Notes under the pieces: model-generated
What the model saw: the letters and a program-made list of their open reading frames with translations, nothing else
What the model was told of the DNA's origin: nothing
Database searches by the model: none
DNA from: Voacanga thouarsii
Taxonomy: Eukaryota > Streptophyta > Magnoliopsida > Gentianales > Apocynaceae
Assembly (NCBI GenBank): GCA_026120185.1
Contig: JANUWF010000008.1
Span: forward strand, 7,564,001-7,628,000
Length of the DNA: 64,000 nt
Direction of reading: 5' to 3'
Shown here: piece after piece, positions 48,194 through 59,628 of the stretch
How positions within the stretch are numbered: position 1 is the first letter of the stretch
Layout of the letters: each line of letters starts with the position of its first letter
Made by a program: the position numbers and the translations under genes

Positions 48194-48199
48194 GTTACA

Positions 48200-48592
48200 G
48201 TTTGGACTATCTTAACTTTCCTAATATTTTCTGAAGATTATCGTTCATGATCATAGGGTTCTTTGTGGCACTCCAGAATATCATCTATGAGTATAGCCAC
48301 AAAATTGGGCTGAAATGGCCGGTGCATTAGATCTTTAAACAACAGGCATTAGTGACACCAAAGGGGCATCACTACAAGCTCGAAAAAGCCATATCGTGTT
48401 AAATGCAGCTTTCAATATATTTTCTTTTTGAATCCAAACTTAGTAATATCCTTGCTTCAAGTTTTAACTCTGAGAATCATCCTGCTCTTCGTAAACAATT
48501 CACCAATCATGGGCAATGAATATTTATTCTTTATCGTTACTGCATTTAAACTCATAAATCTATATACATCTAGCAAACAAGATAGGTACTCT
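48200..48592 (-). pseudogene. Chromovirus-like reverse transcriptase, central part with active site
   Basis: Minus strand pieces MPFGVTNA, FKDLMHRPF and FVAILIDDILE. The last includes the catalytic DD in I-D-D-I, where V/I-D-D-I is usual. It continues at 42982 beyond the inserted LTR on one side and at 62639 beyond the copia element on the other. Stops and frameshifts are present. The positive-strand frame at 48428-48628 is a shadow. Confidence 0.88.
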
Positions 48593-50624
48593 TGTTGGAT
48601 TGTATGCCCTCTTAGACTAGGTTTCTGATGTAAAATCGAATATTTTAATAAAAGAATTTATTTTCATAAATTGTTTGTGAATTTACTTTTTGTTTGTGCA
48701 CAATTTTCGTTTGGAATAGACCCATTGTGTTTAAATAAGTGATCCATGTGAATGGTGGTCTTTCACAGTAAGGTATGGATCACGGGTTATTTAACACATA
48801 AACATTTGTTCTTAACCTATTGATGAGACTGGGAATCTCATCATGTTTAGGTTATTATGTTATGAATTCTAAATGAGGAATGTCTTACCTTTAGCCAGTG
48901 AGTAGTCCACTCACTTCATAACATAAGCGTATTTCGAATACGTAGGACAGGACCTGTAGTAGTGGTTTCTAAAAGTACTATATGATAGAAACCTAGACTA
49001 CTACCACTACAGTGTGGACTAGTACTCTACAACTTGAGTATGAGTTGGTGGTCTGGCGAAGCTGGAAGCATATACTTTGATTTGCTATAGTTGAGGTTCT
49101 ATCGTAGGGCCAATATACTTGCATGTTGGGTATGTGTGACTAGTTAGTTAAGACAGACTTGTACAAGATAGTTATGCACTATATCGCCCCTTGTGGTTGT
49201 CCGAATGGTCTAAAATGTCCAGGGCCTTGGGAAACATGACTTGGATGTTTGCTTTAGGGTAGCTCCCTTGGAAAGCGGAAACACTCCAGGAAGTCGTGGA
49301 TCATTGGACTAGAAGCCTAAGGATGGTTGATGTCATTTAGAGGGGTGGTAGTACACTTCTTCCTCTCTAAATGTACGGCGATGTGTAGAGGGGTATTTTA
49401 GTCATTTCACCTGTAGGTCGGAGACTTTGCTAATGCAGCATTGTCCTTGGGGTCAATATTTCCTTATGGTGATATTAGGAAATATTTAAAATGCAAAATA
49501 CATCTATTTATATAGCAGGGGTATTTTGGTCATTTTAGCAGCCAAGGCGATATGTCTTTTTGGTCCTCGTGATAGCCCGTAAGTCCTAACTACTTTTGGG
49601 TTGAGGAATTGGTCTCAGTTGAAGAGGATTTTATTTTATTTTATTTTATTCAGGAAGTCCAATTTATTATTGGACTGGAATAAAACAAATAAATAAATAA
49701 AATAGGAGTTGAGAGAAATTAATTATCTAGTTTAATTGGTTAATTAATTATTCAGGGCCTAGGTCCAGTATGAATAATTAAGAAATTAACCTGGGCTTAA
49801 ACTAGGGGAAATAATTAATATTTAATTATTTATTGGGTTATTTATATAGGCCTAAGAAATAAATAATTAAAGATTAATTATTTTGGTTCATTTGGGCTCA
49901 TTAATTATATATTGGGTTATTTATGTAAGCCCAGAAAATAAATAATTAATGTTTATTATTTTGGGCCTTTTGAGTCCAAGGAAAATAATAAATATTTTTC
50001 TGGCCCAATAGCTTGGACCTTAGGGTTTTTCCAGATACGGTTATGAAGAGTTTAGGGTTAGGCCAAACTAATTCTCAAGATAACATCTGGGTGTTTTGAA
50101 ATCCCGGAGATATGTTGATCAGATAATGAGAGACCTAATTTTGGCTAAATAATAAACAACTCTTTGGAAAAAGAAAAACCCTAGTTTTCCCTACCCAACA
50201 GAAGACTCACGTCTCTCTGGAGAGCCTCACGTAAGCTCCCTCTCTCACGCCTCCCTCTTCTTGGTTTCTCCTTGGAGCTTTGCTAACCAATAGCAAGTGA
50301 ACCAAGGAGATTTGAGACCATTCTTCTTCTCTGTTGTGTTCACCGACTAGAGGTTAGGCTGAGGAATATCCCAAGAGCTGGAAAGCTAGGCGTTCATGCA
50401 AACAAGGCGGAGTAGAAGGCTAGCGGGTGTTCAACCGGAAGCTTCTTCAAGTGGGCAAAGCGAAGCGATTCCAGTCGTTCAATCCGCTCTTACTCAACCT
50501 AGAAGGGTTAAGGAGCACAAATGTATGATCTTCAGGCTTCCGTATAACCTTTAAGGCTTGGTTTTATTTTTTTCTATTTAATTTTTTACGCTACCAGTGC
50601 ATGCCCCTGTTTTACGTTCCCTCA
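48593..50624 (+). repeat. 5' LTR of the copia element
   Basis: TGTTGGATTGTATGCCC to TTACGTTCCCTCA. It aligns end to end with 60597-62638. It lies head-to-head with the solo LTR 45695-48193 at a distance of 399 bp. Confidence 0.93.
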
Positions 50625-50627
50625 ATG

Positions 50628-50642
50628 TGGTATCAGAGCCAC
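50628..50642 (+). promoter_or_regulatory. Primer-binding site of the copia element
   Basis: TGGTATCAGAGCCAC, complementary to the 3' end of plant initiator tRNA-Met, three bases after the LTR. Confidence 0.92.
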
Positions 50643-52399
50643 TTGTTTTTTATCAATATAGGGAGCATGGTAGTTAATAAAAATGGAGAAGATGATTATA
50701 CCTATGATCCTTCGCTGTTTTAGTATGGAATAGGATCTCTGTGAGCTTCATCGTTGAAGCATAGGCACATTGTAAATTTTTTTTGGCTTTGAAGTTTAAT
50801 CGTGTAAATCCAATTTAAATGGGTATAGGCGGTTGTGTTTTTGTTTTGGATGTTTTTTGTAAGTAAAAATGTCCAAAGATGCCAAAGAAATGAGCAAAAT
50901 GTGAAGCAGAAGTGTTTCTGCAAATTTCGTGCGAGAAAGGAGAAAAAACGAAGAAGACAACTATTCCTAAGCCAATTGAGCCGAGCCGAGCCGCTGCCGA
51001 AATTGTGAGAGGCGCCGGTTGCTGATGAGCCACGTAAGCCGAGCCAGTTCTTTGATTTGAAGCCGATTGCAATTGCAATTCGCACTTGGCGTGCGGGTCG
51101 TCATCGGGCAATCGGGCCAACGCGCGGGCGGGTGAGGCGGAGCGGGTCGCGGGTTCTCGGGCGGGTGGATTGGCTTGGCAAGTTGAAGCTACAGGAGATC
51201 AGGTACGGCTGGTGCACAGCGGCCGCGGTGGACCACAGGCCAAATGGGCCCGGATCCGGTGCGGAGGGTGCAGTGGACCTCCAGCGTTTTTTCTGCAATT
51301 TTTTTTATTTTTTTTCTTTTTTGTTTTGGGTCCCATACTAGGCGAAGTTAATATTTTTGCATGAAAAATATTAGTAAGGAATTTTAGGATTAAACAAGAT
51401 CATAAATTAATTAATTAATGTGTTTAATTTTATTATTTGGGCACTTAGGTTTAAAAAATAGAAAAGCATGAAAACGTTTACTATTTTCGAGCATGCTATT
51501 TTTTTTATGTACCTATGTGTGCTTTTTCTCAAAGTCCAAAGTCTTTGGGGAACATTTTTTACAAGAAAAATATTTTTCTTCAAAAATTAAATGGTTATTT
51601 TAATTTGTACAAAAATTAATCCTTGAATATTTTCTCAAAGGATTTAATCCTTGACATAGAAAATATATTGGATTTAGATATTTTTGTAAATTAAAATGGA
51701 GAGCCATTTTTGTTTTGTTTTGGACTAGAAAAATGATTTTGTCAAATAAACTTGAGACCAAAGTCTCTAGAAAGTTTTAATTGAAAATTTTTTGAAATCA
51801 TTAAGTTTTAACTTAAATAAAATTAGTCCATGGAGAAAATCTCTCAAAGGATATAAGCCTTGACATAGAGATTTTATTGGACTTAGATATTTTATTTTTG
51901 AGTTAAGGAAAAACTTAATGGAAATTTCAAAAGGATATTTTTCCAGGAAAAACATTTATTTTAAAAGACTAAGTGGGAGAGGGGTTCCAACGGCCCCACG
52001 GCTTCCATCACGGTCCTCATTAGAGATCGTGGATCCCCTCGCGTCACCCTGGGAGTGAACTCGTATAGGATGGGGATACCACAAGGATCTAGATCTAATA
52101 GAATGATGTAATTAATAATCCGGGACACGTACTATGATCGGCTAGCCCACGTTGGAGGTTACAGTGCGAGGTATGTCCATAGGAAATGAGAGGAAACGGC
52201 CATCCCATGATGGAGTTATTCTCTAGTCAATTACCTAGAAGGTAAATTAATTTGTGGTGGTTAATACACTTAGCTTAGGAAACTGCTAATCTTCCCAAGA
52301 AGCTAAGTCAGTTTTCCTAAGAGCCAAATTATTTTCAGTGCATAAATTTTATTTTGTGTTCACAAACTAAATTCTGTCTTTTATTTTCTATTTTCAGAA
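50643..52399 (+). other. Long copia leader with a GC-rich island
   Basis: About 1.75 kb between primer site and gag. Positions 50980-51290 are strongly GC-rich (GCGGGCGGGTGAGGCGGAGC is typical) in an otherwise AT-rich window. Open frames of up to 121 residues on both strands cross it and match nothing I recognise; high GC alone removes stop codons. The part 51970-52270 (GAGGGGTTCCAACGGCCCC onward) is also GC-richer and may be an RNA-structured leader. Confidence 0.6.
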
Positions 52400-53200
52400 A
52401 TGGTGGGAGGTTCTTTTAGTCCATTGGCCGTTATTCTCAGGGAGAATAAGTTAACGGGTCCAAACTATGTGGACTGGAAAAGGAACTTGGACATAATACT
52501 CACAGTTGAGGAGTATAAGTATGTCCTTTACGAAACCTGCCCTGTTATCAGGGAAGGTTCCACCGCTGAAGAGCGAGAGGCTGAAAAGGCGTGGAAGAAA
52601 GCTGACGAAATGGCACGTTGCTATATGTTAGCTTCCATGTCTAATGTGCTCCAGTCAAAACACGAGCACATGGCTTCTGCATATGACATAAGTCAATCAT
52701 TGGCAACTATGTTCGCAGACAAGAGCCGGCCCGCAAGGCAGGAGGCTCTTCAAACTATTGTAAACACTAAGATGGCTGAGGGAGCATCAGTCCGAGAGCA
52801 TATGCTCAAGATGATTGCTGCTTTCAAGGAGGCAGAAATCTTAGGGGCTGTCATTGACCCCGAGAGCCAAGTGGACATGGTTCTCGAATCTCTACCAGGC
52901 TCTTTCACTCAGTTCAAGTTAAACTATAACATGAACAAGTTGAACATGAGTTTAACTGAACTGATAAAGGAGCTCTAGATGGCGGAGAAGGTCATGAAGC
53001 CGCAGTCAAAGGCCATGATTGCTAAGGCTTCTTTCTCAAGAACTGGGCCTAAACCCAGAAAGTTCAAGAGGAAGAAGGGGAATGCAGCAGCCCAGCCCAA
53101 GACCCAACCCAAGGATAAACCAAATGGCAAGTGCTTCAAGTGTGGGAAGAAGGGACACTGGAAAAAGGAGTGTCCAGATCTTCAGGCCAAGAAAAACCCC
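52400..53200 (+). pseudogene. Copia Gag with zinc knuckle, one in-frame stop
   Basis: The start ATG at 52400 gives MVGGSFSPLAVILREN, then KLTGPNYVDWKRNLD, typical of copia Gag (UBN2-type domain, about residues 10-190). A TAG at 52976-52978 interrupts the frame, which then continues unchanged with MAEKVMKP. A lysine-rich linker precedes the CCHC zinc knuckle CFKCGKKGHWKKEC at 53132-53173. Gag binds and packages the element RNA in virus-like particles. The stop is the only visible lesion. A downstream ATG at 52979 is not a real start. Confidence 0.9.
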
Positions 53201-53660
53201 ACAGGTAATGTTTACTATCTAGAGTCCATATCAATGGTAGGATCAACTTCCACTTGGATTGTTGATTCTGCAGCTACTGATCATATCTGTAACTCCTTGC
53301 AGAGGTTTAGGAAGATAAGAAGACTCAAGAAGGGCGAACATGGGCTTTGAGTGGGTAATGGAGCACAAGTCTGGGCCCTTGCAGTGGGAAAGGTAGATCT
53401 TCTTTTTTATTGTAATAAGATAGTGGTTTTAAAAGACATTTTTATATGTACCTGGTTTTCGTCAGAATTTGATTTCAGTTGCAAAACTTATTAATCAAGG
53501 ATATTCTGTATCTTTCCATTCTGGTATTTCTATCAGTAGAGATGGAGAAATTTTATGTACTAGGCACATGTATGGTAATCTGTTCTTTTTAAACCCTATT
53601 AACAACTAATCAAATAACGCTCAGTCTGAACCTTTAACTAAGAAGAGAAAGACCAATATT
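53201..53660 (+). pseudogene. Copia aspartic protease and linker, broken
   Basis: WIVDSAATDHICNS (near 53256) marks the active site; the family has D-S-G at this point, here D-S-A. A TGA at 53348-53350 and a one-base frameshift near 53440 follow, and a further TAA lies near 53608. The frame used by Gag is left at the frameshift and the integrase frame is entered. The segment up to 53600 still shows the characteristic VPGF ... LISVAKL and ILCTR pieces in separated frames. Confidence 0.85.
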
Positions 53661-54725
53661 AATGATTCATACCTTTGGCATCTAAGGTTGGGTCATATTA
53701 ACTCAACTAGGATTCAGAGGCTAATCCATGATGGGCCTTTGGGCTCATTGAGATTGGAAAGTTGGCCTCAGTGTGAATCCTGCCTGATGGGAAAAATGAC
53801 CAAAAGGTCTTTTACACCAAAGGCAGATAGAGCCAAGGAGGTGTTGAGTCTTGTTCACACTGATGTGTGTGGTCCATTGTCTACACCAGCTAGGGGAGGT
53901 TTTGAGTACTTCATCACATTCACGGATGATTGTATGAGGTATGGTTACATTTACGTGATAAGACGCAAGTCTGAATCTTTTGACAAGTTCAAAGAGTTTA
54001 AGGCTGAAGTGGAGCGTCGGACAGGTAAATTAATCAAAACCTTACGATCAGATCGTGGTGGAGAGTACCTCCTAGGTGAATTCAAGGACTACATGGTTCA
54101 TCATGGAATAGTATCCCAGCTCTCTGCGCCGGGAACACCCCAACAGAACAGAGTAGCTGAGAGAAGGAACATGACGTTGATGGAAATGGTTCGAAGCATG
54201 ATATCTCATGCTACTCTTCCAATGTCATTTTGGGGATATGCCCTGGAGACAGCGGTATATATTCTGAACTTGGTGCCTTCCAAGTCAGTACCTAGGACTC
54301 CCTATGAGATGTGGATTGGGCGTAAGCCAAGTCTGAATCATCTCAGGATTTGGGGTTGTCTAGCTTATGTACTGATCAAGGGAGATAAGTTGGGACCAAG
54401 ATCAGAATTATGCTATTTTGTTGGGTATCCAAAAGGAACAAAAGGAGGCTACTTTTATCATCCTAAGGAGCAGAAGGTACTAGTCAGTACCAATGCTAGA
54501 TACTTGGAAGATGATCAAAGTACTTCCACTAAAGGTTTAACGAGGTTGGAGCTTGAGGAGAAGTTATCTACAAAATCAACTTCTTCTGACCCGATTGTGA
54601 AACAAGAAGAGGCACAACCTCAAGAGCCTGTGCAAATGGAGCCTCGTCATAGTGGAAGAGTGTCTACGGTTCCGGAAAGATGGATTAGAGAAGCTTTTCA
54701 GCTGGTCTCTGACCATCAGGAATAA
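53655..54725 (+). pseudogene. Copia integrase
   Basis: The zinc-binding H-H-C-C is present: WHLRLGH before the ATG at 53688, then CESC about 30 residues on. The DD35E triad is complete in [19 protein letters not shown] and QNRVAERRN. The C-terminal part has [10 protein letters not shown] and [14 protein letters not shown]. At 345 residues from the ATG this is the longest open frame in the window. It ends in a TAA at 54723-54725, where the polyprotein would normally read on, because reverse transcriptase follows in the same frame. Integrase joins the cDNA to host DNA. Confidence 0.92.
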
Positions 54726-55355
54726 GACCCCGCTAGATACGAGAAGGCTATTGCTGATGCCGATGCAAATCTGTGGCATGAAGCAATGAAAGCCGAGATT
54801 GAGTCTATGTACCTCAATCAGGTTTGGGATCTTGTAGCTTCACTTGAAGGGATAAAACCCATTGGGTGCAAGTGGGTATACATGAGATAGAGGGGAGTGG
54901 ATGGAAAGGTGGAAACCTTCAAAGATAGGCTTGTGGCGAAAGGGTATACTCAGAAAGAGGGAATCGACTATGAGGAAACCTTTTCCCCGGTAGCCATGCT
55001 TAAATCCATCTGCATCCTCCTTGCCATCGCATGTCACTATGACTACGAGATATGGCAAATGGATGTCAAGACGGCATTCTTGAATGGCCATCTTAGCGAA
55101 GACATCTATATGTCCCAACCGGAAGGCTTCATTGCTGAAGGCCAGGAACACATGATTTGCAAGCTTAAGAAGTCCATTTATGGACTTAAGCAGGCATCGA
55201 GAGCATGGAACATTCGTTTTGATGAGACTGTAAAGTCTTATGATTTTATTCAAAATGAAGATGAACCATACGTGTACAGGAAACTTGAAGGCATTAATGT
55301 GGTTTTTCTTGTCCTGTATGTGGATGACATTCTACTCATTGGAAATGATGTAGGG
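54726..55355 (+). pseudogene. Copia reverse transcriptase, N-terminal part to the active site
   Basis: The frame continues directly from integrase: WHEAMKAEIESM, then a TAG at 54888-54890, then [56 protein letters not shown] and the catalytic [12 protein letters not shown] (about 55311-55350). The inserted LTR begins 26 bases after the DD. Apart from the single TAG, the enzyme part looks intact. The open frame extending to 55424 runs into LTR sequence and its tail is not protein of this gene. Confidence 0.93.
55351..55355. repeat. Target-site duplication TAGGG, left copy
   Basis: TAGGG directly before TGTGAAACCCC; the right copy is at 59624-59628. Confidence 0.92.
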
Positions 55356-55600
55356 TGTGAAACCCCAGTCAAAACCAACTTTAGAGTAAGGGGGTTGGGA
55401 TGCATATCATGCTTTATTTCATGATTAAATACATTTTCATATGATTTTATGTGCTTTAGATTTGAGTTTTACTGTTTTGAAGTCTTGTTAGTGAGTATTG
55501 TGTGAGAGGGGCAAAATGGTAATTTTTGCCCGAGGTTAAAACAGGGAGATAGCTAGTGGAAGGAATAGGAATTAATTTTCTAGTAAAAATAGCAACAAGA

Positions 55601-55665
55601 GTTGTTATGGTTTAGTGGTTAGAGCCTTAGAATTAATTATTGAAGTCTAGAGTTCAAATTCCATC
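55601..55665 (+). ncRNA. tRNA-like module B in solo LTR
   Basis: A box TGGTTTAGTGG (55608-55618) fits the consensus fully. B box AGTTCAAATTCC is at 55651-55662. It starts 245 bp into the LTR, close to the 262 bp of module A. The anticodon stem is less well paired than in module A. Confidence 0.6.
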
Positions 55666-57298
55666 ATAGAAGCTTTAGCTAGATTAAATTTTATTTTTGC
55701 TTGGGGGGAGTTGGTTTCGGCCTTAAGGGCCTAGATCAAGGTGGTGATAATGACCTAGGAGAGACATGTTAGGAGAATTCTCATTTCACTCCTTTGTTCT
55801 TCTCGAAATTCCTAAAGGGAATTCATTCTCTCTTGATCTTTAGTTTTTCTTAATTTTCAACTCCTTAGTTTGATCAAGGTGTTCTATCCTTTTCCTTTCC
55901 AGAAAATTCAGTAAAGTGCTGAGATCTTTTATGATCAAAATGTCCTAGTAAAAGGCTTCTCATGGTCTGGAAAATGTGGATGAATTGTGGGAAATTCCAA
56001 GAGGAAAATCCCTCTAGAAAGCTTGCTGAAATTTCACTCTATAGCTAGTTCACCTTCCTTCTTGGAATGAGCCGAAATTTTCCAGCTTGTGTACCTTCAA
56101 AATGTCGAACTTCTTAGCTAAAATTTCCTTCCAAATGCTGCCAGAAAAATGGCCTTAAGATCAGCTTGAAACATGAATTATTTCTGCCATTTTTGGACTG
56201 CTCAAGAGCTGTACAAACCAGTGAAGAATTCTGGGCAAATCGCTACATTGGAGGCTTAAAACCAAGCTATTTTCTTCCAGATTTTGTGCAGCACCATAGC
56301 CATGTTTTTCCTTCATGAAGAAGGATGGAAACCAGCCTTGAATACCTCTGAAACCCCCCTTCAAACTCGCTGCATCTTAGCTGGAAGAGGCGGACGAAAT
56401 TCTGCCAGAAAAGTTCCTGTGCAGCGAAAATTGTTGTGCAGGAAATTTTCCATCTTGCTTCCCATTTCTCCTCCAGCCGAAAATGCCAACCTACTTCTGT
56501 CAAAACCTCCCTTAAACCACCATTAACAGAGCTCCATTGTTTCCTTCAAACTTCTGGATGAAAGGCAACAATGGCTGTCCCAAAATCTCTCCAACAAATC
56601 CCTGCAATTTAGCTCGATTACTTTCCAAAATTCCAGCCATCTTATTTAGCAACCTTCCATGATATCTTGCTCAATTGACCAGACTTCTTCTTCATCATTG
56701 TACCCCTTAGTTTCAGCCATCATAAGCCTTATAGAACCAGCTTTAATTCCTCAGAAAAGCCACACAACCAGTCGGCCATAGGAGACTTCAAAGCTGTCCA
56801 AACAATCAAGATATTCTTAAAATATTTAGTTTCCAAATTCACTCCCCAAAAATATTATTCAAGGATTGTAACAACTAACCTTTCCTTTTCCCTCTCAAAT
56901 CAGAGAAAACATTCTCTTAAACCCTACAGAATTTCGGCAGCCCTAATCCCACAGAAAATCGGCAGCTGCTTCCAACCTCTCTCTCTCTATTTTCTCTAGC
57001 TACCAAGAACACACACACTACACCAAGAACACCTACTATCTTCTTTCACCCAATACACCTTCAAGCCACTTCAAACCCTCACGAAAATCTCCAGATTTGA
57101 TCTACTCCTTGCTATGAATCCATCAACACCCTTATTAACATCAAACTCTACAAATCATCCTGCTACTTTGGATCAAAACTAGAAATTTTTGTGAAGGTCA
57201 AGAACATCTTCAAGGTAAACTTACTCTATCAACTTCGTCTTCTTCAGACTTGATCTCCAATGAGAACATATGTGAATGAACATACTAATGATCTCTTC

Positions 57299-57317
57299 TT
57301 CTCTCTCTCTCTCTCTC
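57299..57317 (+). repeat. Short (CT)n tract with neighbouring GGTC/GACC hairpin
   Basis: The counterpart of the long tracts at 22441 and 44921, here only nine or ten units. The following sequence GGCCGAATGGTC with GACC further on keeps the hairpin idea. Confidence 0.6.
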
Positions 57318-58799
57318 ATGGCCTGAAATTCCCTCTCTTGGCCGAATGGTCTCTTTTTCCATGACCACGCTTTCGCCACCTCTCTTGGACAAGATTAGCC
57401 ATCTAGGAGTGAGATCTACTCTAAACTCATTCAAAGCATTCATCAACCAAGTAAGTACCTTCAATCCTTCTTTTAAACTCTAGAATCATGTCTCTAGGAT
57501 GATGTTGTTAAAAGATGAATGGCGATGGGATTGAGTATGTGTTGTTGATGATTGAAGCATGAGTACATGTATGATTGTGAAGGAGATTTATGCATGGAAG
57601 GATTATATTGGTTGGTTGTATGTGGAATTGAGATTGATGCATGTCATAGGTAGTATGTGTGATGAAGTATGCTAGAGATCATGTCACATTTGGTGAATAA
57701 GAGTTATATGCATGACTAGAATATTGAAGCCATGATCATGTTTATGCTAGTAAAGGTTAAATTATGTCTTAATAAATTTAGATCTATGCCTATATGCAAG
57801 ATTTAGATGATTTAATGCATTGAAGGTTTGTGTATGTTCTTGATTTAGGATGGCCATAGGAATTTGATCACGATCTAGTTGTCCCTAAAACTAATTTTCA
57901 CTTTATGCATAAAATACTCAATAAAATATTATTGCTAGTATTTTTGAAAAAACTCTAGGAATGGTAGATTTGGAATTATTATATATAAATGATATTTTAG
58001 TCAAATAAATAATAATTTTGCTAGAAAATAAAATAAATAAATATTATTTAAAATAAAGAGATCAACTAAAGCTTTATGATAATGATTCATAATTAGTAAA
58101 ATATTTGCTAAATCAAAACCCTTAAGGATTTACTTATTATTTTCCAAGAAAGGCTTATTAAATTTAATCTCAACTAGTTTTAGCTATCAATTATTTTCTA
58201 ACAACTAAACTATCATTAAATCACTATTTTACCTAGTACCACATATGACTCTTGATCAAATAAACTCTAGATTTTTCTTAACAAGATGTAAACTTTCAAC
58301 TTATTAGAATTTATTTCCCAAACCATTAATTATTTTAAATAACAAATTAAACTTAGCTTATAAACCTATTTAATTAGTGTCTTGCCTTAAAGCTTGGGAC
58401 ACTAGGATCATGGTAGTAGTGAATTGAGTTGATTTAAAATTGAGGAAGTTGGATTGTTGCTTGAATCTGATTAAGATTTGTATTTACCCATGTGGGGTTA
58501 GGTCAGCTGTTTGAGACCTTGTTGTTGTGAGCAAGAATCAGATAAGCTCCTGTATAAAACCTATCAATGTGAAATGTTTTTCTTATGGCAAGCTAAATAT
58601 GGAGTGTATGGACACTCGTTTATTTGAAGGCAATTAAGGGTTGAATTTGTTCGTATTTCCAACACTTAAATTATTTAAAAGTTACTGAGCAGATTTCCAA
58701 ACTTAAAACTCTTTCTAAAACTGATTGTTCCCAAAACTTTGGAAACCCTCAAATTACTAGTTTCATGAAGAGCAATGATTTGTTCATTTTATCCCAAGT

Positions 58800-59130
58800 G
58801 GGAAATGTCGTTGAGTACTCAATAAGGGTGGACTACTAGGACTAGTCTTTGAAGGGTTAGGGTAAGTCTCTCAGTAGGTGGCCACCTCTGAGGGGTGAGT
58901 CCTTCCCGGATAAGATGCCAGTTCAGTGAGTCGTGCCGGTCCGAGCTAGTAGTTTGTTTTCCGTCAAATGACTGTGTTTTGCCAGAATGGACACTCGGTT
59001 GTTGTTTAAGTATAGAGAATAAGGAGTATCTTGCCCAGTAGGCCGATCACCTACTTTTGTCAGTCTGCACAAAGTGTCGGCATTCTGACCGGTTATGGGG
59101 CCCAACGTGTGGTAACCCATATCCCTTTCT
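58800..59130 (+). repeat. Conserved LTR block with palindrome TTGAGTACTCAA
   Basis: The perfect palindrome is at 58811-58822, followed by TAAGGGTGGACTAC, GGTGGCCACCTCTGAGGGGT and the GTTATGGGGCCCAACGTGTG end. It matches 20745-21000 in opposite orientation. Confidence 0.75.
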
Positions 59131-59628
59131 TTCGAGTGGTTGATTTCATTACTTGTGTACGGCTAGATAAGCCAAAATGCCACTCTTACTTTTAACTAAT
59201 GCTTGATGCTTGCCAATGTTTCTCTTATAAAAGTTTCACACTTTGCATCCACGAACTGATTTCACTAAACACCCAAAGCACACACGGACTTACTGAGATT
59301 TCTGTCTCATCACCTTTCTATCATGATTTCAGGATGATCTTGCTGTGGAGTTGAGTGGCTAGTAATATCTGCTTTGGAAGAGAATGTGTCTTTTGATTTT
59401 ATGTTTTGCTTTGGGGAGGCGAGAGTGGATAATTTTATTTATGGTTTTTGTTTTGGAATTCATGGATTTATTCTTGAAGTTTTCTTTGGGTTGTAATAAC
59501 TTTTTAAGTTAAATATTATTTTTATTCCGCAATTTATTTGTGTGACCTAGTTATAAAGACCATTTGTCCTTTGGACGGGGCAACATCCCCGACCCTGGCG
59601 GGCCTAGGCTTCGGAGTGTTATATAGGG

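Larger units (their letters stand above)
42983..48199 (+). mobile_element. Solo gypsy-type LTR with nested copia solo LTR
   Basis: It runs from TGTGAAACCCCACCTAAAGC to GTGTGGTGTTACA. The final A is separated from the rest by the copia insert at 45695-48193 plus one copy of its target duplication. Without the insert the LTR is about 2.7 kb. It is in + orientation, opposite to the gypsy pol it interrupts, and is flanked by GTTTG. It carries (TA)n (43052-43076), a tRNA-like module (43245-43308) and a (CT)n tract (44921-44979). It lacks the conserved palindrome block that longer family members have. Confidence 0.9.
55356..59623 (+). mobile_element. Solo gypsy-type LTR (4268 bp) inside copia reverse transcriptase
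   Basis: TGTGAAACCCCAGTC to GGAGTGTTATA, with exact TAGGG duplications on both sides. The last CA has mutated to TA. It is noncoding. It carries a tRNA-like module (55601-55665), a short (CT)n tract (57299-57317), and the conserved palindrome block (58800-59130). It is the most complete copy of this LTR family in the window and can serve as the reference. No internal region is present, so it arose by recombination between two LTRs or inserted as an LTR-only form. The reverse transcriptase frame resumes right after it. Confidence 0.93.

Noticed and set aside
50720..51364. Five frames of 65-121 residues in the copia leader
   Set aside because: They overlap in several frames of a GC-rich region and show no known domain. 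Kept as leader, with the island reported as a finding.
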